From Membranipora membranacea (taxonomy: Eukaryota; Bryozoa; Gymnolaemata; Cheilostomatida; Membraniporidae): a stretch of 60,000 bases of DNA. Within the stretch, counting starts at the first letter, position 1; each line of letters opens with the position of its first letter. Below the pieces are notes generated by a model. That model saw only the letters and a program-made list of their open reading frames with translations. It was not told where the DNA came from and made no database searches. This document shows positions 1 to 11,289 of this stretch, piece by piece. The position numbers and the translations under genes were made by a program. The stretch covers positions 2,110,001 to 2,170,000 of the forward strand of contig OU612073.1 in the NCBI GenBank assembly GCA_914767715.1, given 5' to 3'.

Positions 1-2640
1 TGAAGTGTGAGAAACTTTAGCCACAGCTAAGCAGCAGGGTAAAGCTGCAGTCCGTATCCTGCGACTGACTGCATTCATAAGGTTCTGTGAGTTACCAGGA
101 CAGGATGTTTAATCTTCAATTTCTTGTAGCAGCTTAGTTTTCCACCTTTATTTTATGCTTTGATGCTTGAGGCAGAGATGACCTAGATTCAGTGAGCAGA
201 TTCTTTGCAATCAAGCTGTGCAATCAAGGAGTTTGAAACTGTAACTCCCTGGTGCAATGAATCCAAATAACTATAATATGAGAGGCAGTACATCACATGA
301 CAGCCAGAGTCACTCATGCATGAATATAGAGGGAACTAAAGCAGTGATTTAATTATTCTGACAGATCTCACATTTGATGTTTATGAAAATAACAACTCAG
401 TTGCCAAATAGTTTTGCCTGTGTTCCGCAGACAATACTGTAGTCATAGATAGAAAGGTTAGGAGTTACTAACAAAGTCCTCCACTACTCTGATATTTGCA
501 TGAGGGTGTACAGGCTGTAAATTAATCTAAGAAGTTCCTTGTTTGGAACGAAAACTTTCCTAATTCTATCAGAATGAAACAGTTGCAGCGTCAGACCCTA
601 CCCTGGCCGAAAAACACAAGCTGTACCTTAAAACAATTGGATTGAAATTGCTGATTCATCTGGAATTATTTCGACAGTAAGTCGATAAAAATAGATTTAT
701 GAGTAAATGGGTAAATGAGTTCCGTAGATAGATATTCTGAACCCTTAAATGGTCTAATAATTACATGAGATTACATGGTCTTTCATCATAAAAGAATGGT
801 GTGTGGTTGCTAGCGAGAATTGAAGTAGAGATAAAACTACCATATGAAAAATAACTGAGTGGTGAGATCGCCTAGAAAAGGATATAAAGGGTTGTTGTGA
901 TCAAGTCTCACAGATGCCGAATGGTACAACTTAATGCTCGGATAATATCACCAAATCACAGCCAGGGTACACGCAAACACCAGAATCAGCTGCAAGCCGT
1001 TATTCACACCTATTATTCCTCAGTCAGAGTGATAAGGCAGCCGTCGAGCGACCATATTACAATTAGCATTATGAGGTGGCTTAGTTGGATAGAGCGCCGC
1101 TCCTTGCTTTGAGATGTGGCGTGTGATATAACAACTTGATTTTAATCGACCATTTCTTGAAAAGTCCAGTCCATAAATGGAACGGTCAACAACTATAAAA
1201 CAATAAACCTAGACTGCGGAATCCGTAATAATATCTTAGACCATAGAACAGCTAACTATAACCCAAATGCCAGAGGTGTTGTTCCTGATATCCAGGAGAT
1301 CACATCAGCGTAACGTCATATGGCCAAATTCACTTAGCCATAAAAAAGCAGAAGCTCATTTATTTTAGGGCTGGCTTCCTAACAAACTATAGAGTGCCTC
1401 AACCCTGCTGTAATGTCATGCTTGACAAGAAAGCTCAGCTAGTAACAGTGGTAGGTGATTTATTGTTACCAGCAAAATGTCAGGATGCCTCAAACGCCGG
1501 TCAACTGTATTCATCAACTGGTCACAGTTGAAACTAAAGCTATCACTGTTCTTCAATCCCTCTATACAAATGATTACGTTAGTGTAACGTCAGTGATGTA
1601 CAATCAACCATGCTGTAAAACCACCAGCATGGATCCATCAATTATTAGTAGTACAATGACCACGAAAATGACAAGTGATGATTATCTATTAAAAAATTAA
1701 TTTCTACATTGACCTTAATACAAACCAAAAAGCTTATGCAATATGAATCAATCAATTGTCAGCATAAATCAACAAGATATCTCATCTAACCCAAATAACT
1801 CATAGCCATGTATCCTAGCGCAATATGACCACAATATGGTGTATAGACTGAAGGTTGTAAAATAGCTGGAAATCAGTCCATCGGTTAAATGCAAAGAATT
1901 ATTCCTTTGTAACATACATGGTTAATGAATTTGTGGCGTCTAGCTGTGCATGATTCAAGCTCAGACAACTCGTATAATCACGACATTGACAACTTGACTG
2001 ATGGAACGTACTCCCCTCTCTATCATCAAGGATCATTGTATCAGTAATAAAAATTGTCCAGGGTCCTGTAAAAGCTGACTAAATAAAACAGCTCGATAAA
2101 GCAGACCTCCTTGATTAAGAAAATCTACAAAGTTTTTTTTATAGCTTTTATAGCGCTAAATTAATATACTAAGATGGTCTTTGAAAAATATAATCGGTTA
2201 TAAAAGGCGAAGGGACAACCAGATAGCCAGTAACAGGCTAGTGTGAAGACTGCCTGGCTTAAGGTTTATTTTCCCCTACTGTGCGACCCCACCCGGAGGG
2301 CGGAGCAGCGTGCCAAACCACAGGACCTGCCATGCCAAAAGGCAGAGAAGCCACCTTCCATCTCAATAGGTACCTGTTTTATAGTTCTATACCACTACAC
2401 AACAAGGACCTTGCACCTCTAAATTGTTGTTGGTTTTAATTGGATTCAGTTTAGTTGACCGCGTATGATAATTGTGCGATTTTGAGAATTGTTCTGGTAT
2501 TTCAGGGCTATCAGTTTTTAAAAATAATTTTAATTTGAATAATTGCATGATATTACTGCACAGATTAAGGGTGTGAAGGTTCCCTGGCTCTTGGAGCATA
2601 AACTGAGCCTGAATTTAACCAACATGTCTTCTCCAAATCT
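1..2640. repeat. Duplicated block, copy 1 (partner at 24,821-27,030)
   Basis: Bases 1 to about 860 and about 2,310-2,640 match 24,821-26,330 and 26,694-27,030 almost base for base. The shared order includes GAAGTGTGAGAAACTTTAGC at the start and CCACAGGACCTGCCATGCC near the end. The middle part (about 870-2,300) has no counterpart in the other copy. This copy lacks two transposon insertions that interrupt the partner, so it preserves the empty sites. No coding region is supported in it; the short open frames are shared by both copies only because the DNA is duplicated. The left end is cut by the window. Confidence 0.85.
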
Positions 2641-3170
2641 TTGGTCTGTCTTTTGCAATACTTAATTGGCCCTCCCCTTCCTCTTTTATCTTTTGTTTCA
2701 AACAAGATAAGGGGAGTGAGTTTGCATATATGTCAGGCGTCAGCGTTACCGCTTATTCATCTCTGTTGCAAAAGGCTACCTGGGCGAGCGTAGGTAGACT
2801 GAGGATAATATTGACTACATTTTTCTTCACAGTAGATAAGGATGAAGATGATGTTATATTCTACTGTAGAGTATCGACGAATACCGATATAGAATCTACT
2901 CTATTATTTAGATATCTCTGTGAGGTATATGTAGAGATTGGATAAGAAGCGCAGTCTCTACACAATCAAGTCTTCTAGCTCAACCAAACGTCACCTTTGA
3001 ACTATGACTCAAACATTGCTGAGCCAAGAATCTTGTGTAAATGATACCAGCACTCATCTATTGGACAGATGTCTTTGTAAAATGACTGATCCTTAGACAG
3101 ATACAGTTTATGTTTTATCACACACAGAACAGTTGAGTCAGACATGATAATATAACTGCTAATAATTTGT
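2641..3170. other. Intergenic stretch, nothing recognised
   Basis: This is AT-rich sequence between the duplicated block and the caspase A duplicate. No splice-bounded open frame, RNA gene or clear repeat was seen. Confidence 0.4.
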
Positions 3171-3900
3171 ATCACACTTGTTAGGATTGATTTGGACCTC
3201 TTCAATGTCTCTCTGGCAGTTCATCAACATATCATGAATTGAAGTATTCGACAAACACTAAATAACCACACCAAGTCACCAATGGTTTGACATTTAATTT
3301 GAGAATTGTAGTTGTCCTCTCTCTTGCACTGAGGGGATAACTTCTTATATAGTGAAATATAAAAATATTTTGTAAAAGATTATCCTGATTAATAAAATTC
3401 AAAATTCTCAGAAATAACATTGCGAAATGCAGCTGCACACGAGGCGTACGTTTTACACTTAGAAACATACTATTAATATCAAATAATAAAAATGTCAACA
3501 TCCTATGGATAATCCCGAAAACCTCCAAATGCTACTAATTTACTGATTGATTGATTTAAACAGTATCACTTGTAAAATGTGAGAGATAAAGAATCAGTAT
3601 CACATAGTTTGTCTCACTATTGCTATCCTGATAATTTTTTTGTGCTGAGTTAAAAAAAAATCATCTCCTGTCTATTCTCCATTTTCTGATATTCTGTGAG
3701 GTTGTAGCTCCTCCTCCTCCTCCTCCACGTGTTGTCACCACATCATCTGTGAAAAGACAAGAAAATGTATCAGTGAATTTAAAATTTTTATTCCAATTTA
3801 ACGCATTATTTATTTATGGTTCATTTTAAAATACCATGTTATTGGCGCAGCCCTACTAGCCTAAACAAAGTGTTACTCTTATCTGGTTCTGTATTTTTAC

Positions 3901-4019
3901 AGAACAAGTTTCTTTCCTCTGTGAACGTAGAGGAATACTGAAAGCTGTGTATCAAGGCCTCTCGATACTCGACGTTTACAAGGATTGACCCTGTCACCAC
4001 AGAGGGAACAAACTTGTTC
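3901..4019. mobile_element. Small inverted-repeat element in the last caspase A intron
   Basis: AGAACAAGTTTCTTTCCTCT at 3,901 faces its reverse complement, which ends AAACTTGTTCT near 4,019. The arms are about 23 bp around a roughly 75-bp centre. The same element sits at about 56,224-56,345 in copy C, so it was present before the duplication. No clear target-site duplication was found; MITE-like is an inference from structure. Confidence 0.5.
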
Positions 4020-5692
4020 TAGTATTCAGTATTCTTATGAATGACTGAGATATGACAGATAACATGTGTGAGTGCTGATTACTATACAGGGTCAAGGATT
4101 GATATAGGGCTGGGATAGTGGTATATTATTTAGTTTAAATCTATTTGACTGAATGAAGATTTCTGCACTGGTGTGTAAAATAGACTACCCAAACAAATAG
4201 TGATCCACTTTTATATATTGCATCTGTTGATTCAAACTAATATTCACAACAATGGGACTGTATAAATTTGAAGTTATCTATAATTCATACCGTCGAGCCA
4301 GGAGATTGTAGTCTGTGGAGGATTAGGATCTCTGACATCAGTAGTAACATTTGCTGGATGCTCTCCTGGTCGTCCCATATCTATCCCTGGTTCTAGGTAG
4401 AGTGGTCTGCCTGAGTTCATCAGTTCTCTGCACGCTGCTCTTACTGACAGCTTTCTGGACCTGGTGAGACAAAAAAAAAACTTCAAAGATGCAATACCAA
4501 ATTACCGTGTTTGTAATAACGTCCAGGTCATGGCAGTGGCCACAACCATCAAAGTGTTGGTTTGATTTATTCTCATCGATACTTATACTCGTTGTACCAT
4601 ACTCATATTATTACTTGAATTTGGATTCATTCTTAGATGCACCGGCATATGATAGGCCACTAATGAGATCGAAATTAGCATAAATCAACGACAATGAGGG
4701 CAGGCAAATCCAATATATGATTATCTCCACATCATCAGACAAGCTCCCTGATTAGATTATTTAACCAGTCTGATATCTCAGACTAAATAACCATTTACTG
4801 TCACCTAGAGTTGATACAAGTATATATATATGAAATAAACTTACCTTATTTACTGAAAAGCAGAAATAATATACATCTTTATGAAACAAACTCACCATAT
4901 TCCCCAGAGTAAGCAGGTGATGTTGGTGAGCATACTTGTAGAATGTCACAACCACAGCTCTGATGAATTGAGACCCCGAATCTGTCGATCTTATTGACAC
5001 AAATGCTGAAGAAGAAATGTTCAATGAGTGAACATAACAAATAAAAACTGACTTGAATACTGGTTGAATGTGATAATATAAGTTTGGAATCAGATAAAGA
5101 AATTTTTACAAGAAAAAACAAGAGAACAATTTGATATCAAAATGGTTTAGTTCTGGAGATATTTCATACAAACTTCAAATGTTTATGATGTGCAATCTGC
5201 AAACTCATTACTTTACAGATTAGCTACAGATATATCACTGGGATCTGAGTCTACATGTCCATAATCTACCATCTGTTATGTCACTTCCTGTCTGTTATCT
5301 GGCTGATCAGCAGCTGTGTTGTTTACCGAGTCTGTCATCATCTCTCTGTTAACTGCAAAACAAAAAATCATCGCAAGATATGACTAAAATAATGCTGAGA
5401 GATTGTTGGTACAAAACATCTAATAGCTCGAAACTTCTGTTTCTAGGATACGAATTGTTGATAATGTAATTTTGGTTTTCCTCTCATAGCCGGGAAGTTT
5501 TTAGCAGATAATAACTGATGGATATTAGTAAGTTTGATATGTTTGTGATCAGATCCTACAACAGTTCCTTCTGCGCAATGACTAGTTATAACCAGTACAA
5601 ACATTCCAAGATCTTTGTATACCGACTGGCCTGTCTGATCTACCAGCTGAGTCTCTCTGTGAATCTCTGTCACTATATCCTTTATAAACAAA

Positions 5693-5752
5693 CATGTCCT
5701 CACTTTATTTATAAAATAAAGTTATTGATTATTTTATAAATATAGTGAGGAA
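5693..5752. repeat. AT-rich hairpin beside the p20 exon acceptor
   Basis: CCTCACTTTATTTATAAAAT is followed by its near reverse complement ending ATAAATATAGTGAGG, giving arms of about 22-24 bp. It lies in the intron just upstream (on the minus strand) of the catalytic-His exon of copy A and is repeated at about 58,273-58,330 in copy C. A small foldback element is the likely origin. Confidence 0.5.
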
Positions 5753-6911
5753 ATTGAACAGGCTTCGTCAATGATATTATCAGGCTCTGTTAATTGGATG
5801 AAAGCTCAATCATTCTAAATTATCGAATATTAGGTCCAATTTACATTCACAATTCCCAATGAGACGATATTAGAACATCACTGTAACAGGTTGTATTAAA
5901 TGCGTTACCTCTGAAGTGTAGTTTTTATACTCTCCTTTAACAAAAAACGAAAAGTTCTCCAGCATATTCTTCATATTCTCATGATCTATGTCAGCACCCT
6001 TTCTCCAGACTTGTTGACCTCGTTGATTAGTGTACTCATACTTATTAGATAGTATGAGGGCGCGACCTCTTGTCTTAGTCATCTTATATCTCATCTAAAA
6101 TAGGGTAGGGCATACCATATGTCTTGAGATTAGTCGGTAAACACAAATCAAAACCGTATGTTGTTTTGAGCTAGAACTCAATATTTCGACTTATAGGATC
6201 TTTGTTTGGTTTATTTATTCAGATTTGTAGTAAGAAAAGATATCATATTTAAAAGATATTCCTGGAGTCGTCGGCTTTCTCAGCGAGCAACCACAACTCC
6301 TAAACATAACTCTTGTTCATATTCAAATCTTCTCTGTAAAGCTCTGAGCAGGATAAATATTTCTGAGCAATTACTTTTTATTCGTTAGCAAGTAAAATGC
6401 AGATATAGTCTCACTTAGGCTGTCATTTGTCTATAGCCGAATAAGGAGAACTTACCGTTTCCCATGAGATAGTTGACTGCGAGTCACTGAGGACCAGTGG
6501 TAGGTCGATTATTGGAGGTTGTGATGTCATCAGCTCTATGATCTCATCTGCAGCTTCCTCATTATTCTGTGTATCATTTCTGACATTCTCTCCACCAGCT
6601 GCTACTGCTCTATGTGTCTCTTCAGGTTGTATAGCTGTGGGGAGACAATTTAATTGAATTGTGAGTGAATCTGGCCAATTAAATAGAGAATACAGAAGTC
6701 TGAGAAACAATTTATAGATATATAACTCAAGAAGTCAATGATGATATTTAGGATAATAATGATATTACAATCTTGTTATTGAAGGAAAATTTACATTGGC
6801 TGTACAGACCCAGACGAGCTGTTGAGTCCGGTGGCTGGAGAGTGGAGATATAAGCGCTGACTTTATCTTTATCTGCCCCTGTCAACGATAAACCTGTTGG
6901 AGAGAGGAATA

Positions 6912-7015
6912 AATAATGTTATATTACATTTTAAATTTCATGTTACATTTATTACATATTACATATTACATGTTATATTACATTACATTACATTTACATA
7001 TTATTTTTACAGTTT
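6912..7015. repeat. TTACAT-type simple repeat at the duplication edge
   Basis: Many imperfect copies of TTACAT/TTATATTACAT lie in about 100 bases. The stretch begins where the close similarity between caspase copies A and C stops. Confidence 0.7.
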
Positions 7016-7377
7016 AAGATTAAATCTAATCATATATTTTCATTTTGCCTATGCATGTTAGTTGTGGTATATATTGGCCACCAATAATAAATAAGGGCGA
7101 TGCAAGACTAGCCGGTGTCACATAGAAGGCTGCGAATAGATTGTTTCATGTAAGGCTTTCTCATTTTTAATTCCAATCGAAAGAATGAAACAAAACGACA
7201 TCAAATAAGACTTAATTCAAGTTTGCTGTTGGATAAGAATATTTTGCTAATTCTTTAGTAAGTGAGAGTAAGCGGGCTGTGAGACAAGGATAGAGATAAT
7301 AGGAGCCTCGCCCGGGTCATATCACTTATAAATAACTCAGAAACATAGCATAATAGTATCATGTGTACTCTACTTAC

Positions 7378-7626
7378 CTCTGCCATTCAAATGTGTCCTG
7401 CCTGAGAGAGTCTTCATCAATAAGCTCCAGTCTGAGCTGTAGGAGATGAGGAGCTATATCAGGTAACCAGGAGGGGAAACTCTTCAGACCAGAGATACTG
7501 AGATGAGTGATAGAGTTATCTCCCTTATCTAACTCTATCTCCCCCATGTCATGTATCTGTACTCTGCCTCCGGTATCCTCTCTATCTCCTCCTCTCCTGA
7601 GTGTCTGTACCAGACTCTGTACTTCT
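7378..7626 (-). CDS. Orphan exon with leucine-rich-repeat-like pattern
   Basis: This is a 249-bp open exon with a good donor (CAGAG|gtaagtaga) and acceptor (cattatag). Its translation carries ITHLSISGLKSFPSWLPDI and HLLQLRLELIDE, spaced like one or two leucine-rich-repeat segments. The product is not recognised. The exon ends in phase 2, whereas the next caspase A exon (6,893) needs phase 1, so it does not splice directly into caspase A as that model stands. It may be an upstream exon separated by an unseen exon, or a fragment of another gene. Copy C has a different exon in the equivalent place. Confidence 0.45.
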
Positions 7627-9236
7627 CTATAATGTGATTATATTATAGATAAATATAATAAGGTATTAAAGATCATAAATATTACAATTAATAAAAAAAT
7701 AGATAAAAATCTCTCTACTTCAGCGAGCTTTGCTCTAACATCTTTGAACATGAGTGTTTCTTGACCACAATATATTTTGTTAGTGAAAAAGAGTAAATTT
7801 ATTAGCGATGGCAAATTGACAGATGTTGGCAAGACAGGACAAGACCGAGACCGAGACAGCAACAAAATTCGAGAAGAGACAAGACCGAGACGACACCGAG
7901 ACATATATCGATGCCGATAAAATTGAAAACTACCACTTTTTTGGAATCTCCAAATTGAATATGATACAGAAATGACCGTATTAATTAGGATATTACATCA
8001 GTCTGGGCTTTTGAGCAAACATTTGGGGGCCTTGTCATTATTCTCTGCTAGCCTAGGATAATTATTGAGTGAATTATGAAATGGTTGAGTAGCAGATCTG
8101 ATGTAGGTTATAAACTGCGGTGATGGATGCAGCATAATGTATTCAAGTAATCATGTGACAAAATTCTCATTAATAAATGTGATTCACTCAAAGTTCAGCC
8201 CCATTTTAACCAATCCCAACCACCGTAGCAAACTGGCAGGGGCCCGGGGATACTAATGACAATCTTTTGACCCGGGATAAAGTGAAGATGTCAGACGTTC
8301 TATGGTTGCATGCGAGCCAAGTCACGCATATACAGTCCAGCTAGTTAGTTTAGACCTGTTAGCCTGAGCTGAGGGTTGCTTTTTACTTTGGTTCTAGTTT
8401 GAACATTTGTATATTGAGCCAGCCATTAAAACATGAACATTTTATAAGGCAATTTTAATGATTTGGGAACCAACAATAGTTTATTAGTAGGTTTATAGCT
8501 TCTTCACATTTTGTCAAGTGATATGCGCCATATTGTTGGTTATTTGTTAGGTCATCTTTATGATTATATAACTTAATTTACCTCAAGCGTTTAAACCTTG
8601 ATAGATACCTGAAGGTCTGATGCACTAATCACCCTCCGCTGTATTAGCAGACTGATTGATCTTCATTGCTACTCTGGTTCTGTTTTTAGCTTCCTCACAT
8701 TTCCAACTGAACTCCACTATATTGAATGCTGCCATAAAGATCGAAAGATTTGACTGGTTTGCCTCACATATAATGCTGCTATAGCGCTGACAACATCCAG
8801 GTTAGCTAGCGATTCTTTATAGAGGTTGTGAGCTTGACTGAGTCTGCTTGATGTGGGCTGTGTCTCTCCTTTGTCAACAGTGAATGGAAATTTAATCTAC
8901 ATGATTCATTACAACACAAAAACTCACTGCTTTACTAAAACTAACTTATACAAAACAAAGTTATTTTACCCTGGCAGACATGTTATTGCTATAGGTGTGC
9001 GTTGTTGAACAAAAATTAGATTTTGCTTGCATGACACGTCCGTTTATTTGATCGGAGGCGGAAGAAATCATGAACAGGCAATCTAAAAGAAAATAAGAGG
9101 ATACAGAATCATGAGAATCATGATAACCCGCTTGTTGAATATTTTTTACACACAAAATAAATATTACAACAAAGAGGCCATAAAGGACGGACATCAGTAC
9201 CAGTGAAAAGGCCTTGTATCAGACAACAACTACGAT
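7627..9236. other. Intergenic stretch, nothing recognised
   Basis: AT-rich sequence with short open frames that lack splice or homology support. About 7,840-7,900 is rich in GAGAC-like repeats (simple sequence). Confidence 0.35.
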
Positions 9237-10460
9237 GTGAGCAGGTTGAGATATCAAACCTACTTTTATTGGTCAATCAAAGATAACAGACACAAGTCAG
9301 TACTGCCTGAATTTTGTGATCCAGTATGGCTAGTGCTGCAGGTAGGGTGGGAGCGATGCACCACCCGCACTCTTTTGTTTTATCAAAATCACCTGCTGAT
9401 AATAAATGCTAGGCTCTGCTTATTACTTAATGTTGGTTAAAAATCAGTTCAGTCACTAATCACATTCCGTTGAAGAATAGGCGGCGAAATAGTGGGTGTC
9501 TTTAGGGCGAGGCGGTGATTTCTGCACAGATTTGCTTTCAGTTTGTAGGCAGGTCGGAGCACACCTGGGGTCCAAAAAGTCGCAGTAGTCGGTGGACTGC
9601 ATGTGAAATTCAACACTTGCATGCTGAAAACCGGCGCTCTAAACAACTGCGCTAACTCTTCTTCCGCCTTCAGTTTACTGTAAAGTTAAAAAGACCGAAA
9701 AGATTAAAACTTGTATTGTTGCAGACACTTGAAGAGCCCACCTTTACTAGGGTTGACTCGGGTAGTTTGAAGAACTTGTGTCTCACTAAATGATACCGGT
9801 ATTATACCCTACATGTCAAATATTCAGTCAATTGTCGTTGCTTTAAACGATTTGTAATTTGTACACTTTTTAGAAGATTTCTTCATATGCCGGGAGCCAG
9901 GTATTCTGAGTCAGGCCTGAGAACCAAGACACGTATTAAGCAATATTATCTACCTGTGTACAAGATGGATTATAGGGCAGGGTAACTCCCAATTGTAATC
10001 ATTTAAGAAGTGAAGTGAGGAAGAGCAGCCTCATAACCCTGGCTAGTAGTAGTAGTAGTAACTATGGGAAGTAACGCCTGGCTAGTAACAAATATTATCA
10101 GTGTGATGTAACGATGAGTTAGAGACTGAAGGTGAGAGACAATGATGCATACATAGAGGACTCTCTCATCACAATCAAAATCCAGTATTCAGTCACTAGA
10201 GGGTTAGTCACTGAATTCTGAAGGGGATACTGAGTCATAAACAAATTTGTAAAACTGTCACTCAGAGAAATAAGCATCATTTTTTTTCACACACAAGTCA
10301 ATGGTTTACACCAAATGCCACTACAAATGCACTTAAAAACTGTGCACTAATATGAATACATTGATGAATAGACACTTTAATAAAAATTGAAGCTTATCAT
10401 TAGAGAAATACAGTTAGTTAGTTGTATTTTGTGCCAGCTTCCATCCGATTTAGGACTCAG
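9237..10460. repeat. Local duplication, copy 1 (partner at about 11,290-12,770)
   Basis: The block running from GGTCAATCAAAGATA through AGGCTCTGCTTATT, CAGTTTACTGTAAAGTTAAA, CTGAGAACCAAGACACGTAT, CATAGAGGA and GAAGCTTATCAT recurs in the same order at 11,300-12,720. Divergence is moderate (visible substitutions and indels), so it is older than the caspase A/C duplication. This copy carries a SINE-like insertion the other lacks. Confidence 0.75.
9433..9662 (-). mobile_element. tRNA-derived SINE-like insertion
   Basis: Read on the minus strand, it starts with an A-box-like GTTAGCGCAGTTGTTTAGAG, followed by a B-box-like GTGTTGAATTTCAC. It interrupts the duplicated block exactly between CTCTGCTTATT and CTTCAGTTTACTGTAAAG, which are adjacent (apart from about 13 bases) in the partner copy near 11,450-11,475. 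The empty partner site shows that this is an insertion. Family and target-site duplication were not resolved. Confidence 0.6.
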
Positions 10461-11289
10461 ACTGCAACGTTATCAAGCATTCAATTTGTTCCTTCCTGAT
10501 TGATAGTGTAATGCCACAAATTTGCTTACTATTTGTCACTCACTTTGATTATTGTGTGAGAGCAGAGTCTGCTCGATGGATTCGATTTGATCACCTCATT
10601 GATATTGCTGGATAAGAGGACTGCTATAATATTGGGTACATTAGGAGCACATCGTAGAGGTTATACAGTACAGCTCCTGTAATATAAAACACATCTAGGC
10701 ATACACAAATAGCTGATTGCTCCTTTATTAGAATATCATGACAAAGTTTGATGGACTATGTTGGTTAAACAAGATGGGTTATGGTGACACTTTCATATGA
10801 AAACTCAATTCCCTTGGAGCAGCCCTTGAGAAATACAACAGATTGATTATATAGATAATGAGCTATCACATATTCCACTTTTGATCATAACATATATCTG
10901 AAGTGTTACGGTCAGCGCACAATAAACTTTTGTGGCTATTGTAGGTCTGCATCATTTAAGGCAGGATAGCAAGAATTTCTTGGAACTCAAATGGATTGCA
11001 CTGCCTTTTGTCAAATTCTAGCCAGCAGATTTTTTATAGAAAGAGCACAGTTTCATCCCATATTGTCGCAGGGGGAGCGGTAACTCACAGGTTTGGTAAA
11101 GTAAAATTTGGAGTAATCAGAGAGCTGATCAGAGAGCTGATAACTCCTAAGTATAGTTGGTACTGAGACATTTAAATCTCATCTCTGTTACCAAAATATT
11201 TTGAGCAAGAAAGGGATAAGAAATCTTCTGATAATTCAAACACTCTATATACAAACCTCTAATCAGTGATGGTCTGCAGTCGTATATTA

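Larger units (their letters stand above)
3661..6893 (-). pseudogene. Caspase-family pseudogene (copy A), catalytic cysteine deleted
   Basis: Exon remnants on the minus strand, 5' to 3': 6,795-6,893; 6,456-6,634; 5,909-6,094 (p20 start, with TRGRALILSNKYEY); about 5,472-5,679 (p20 with the catalytic His); about 5,216-5,352 (linker); 4,896-5,005 (p10 start, GSQFIRAVVVTFYKYAHQHH); 4,291-4,460 (p10 end); 3,661-3,746 (tail and stop). Against copy C it has lost about 102 bp at about 5,472 (the QACAG cysteine motif and splice donor), about 81 bp at about 5,215 (linker end and donor), and 74 bp in the p10 exon at about 4,411 (frameshift). Substitutions also hit conserved sites: the Gly after the catalytic His is Cys, and FGFVVN reads FSFFVK. 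Introns and most splice signals survive, so the decay is recent. A cysteine protease product is not possible from this copy. Confidence 0.88.
3170..6905. repeat. Segmental duplication A (partner at about 55,480-59,495)
   Basis: Exons, introns and the 3' flank of caspase copy A align with caspase copy C in the same order and orientation, and introns are conserved as well as exons. The similarity is looser at about 3,170-3,540 and very close from about 3,540 to 6,905. It ends just where a TTACAT-rich stretch begins in this copy. Conservation of introns points to a recent DNA-level duplication rather than retrotransposition. Confidence 0.9.

Noticed and set aside
1071-1115. tRNA-like A-box GTGGCTTAGTTGGATAGAGC
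   Set aside because: No B-box or cloverleaf follows within tRNA distance.
4489-4683. Plus-strand open frame shared with 56,862-57,080
   Set aside because: It lies in an intron of the caspases on the other strand; it is conserved only because the whole region is duplicated.
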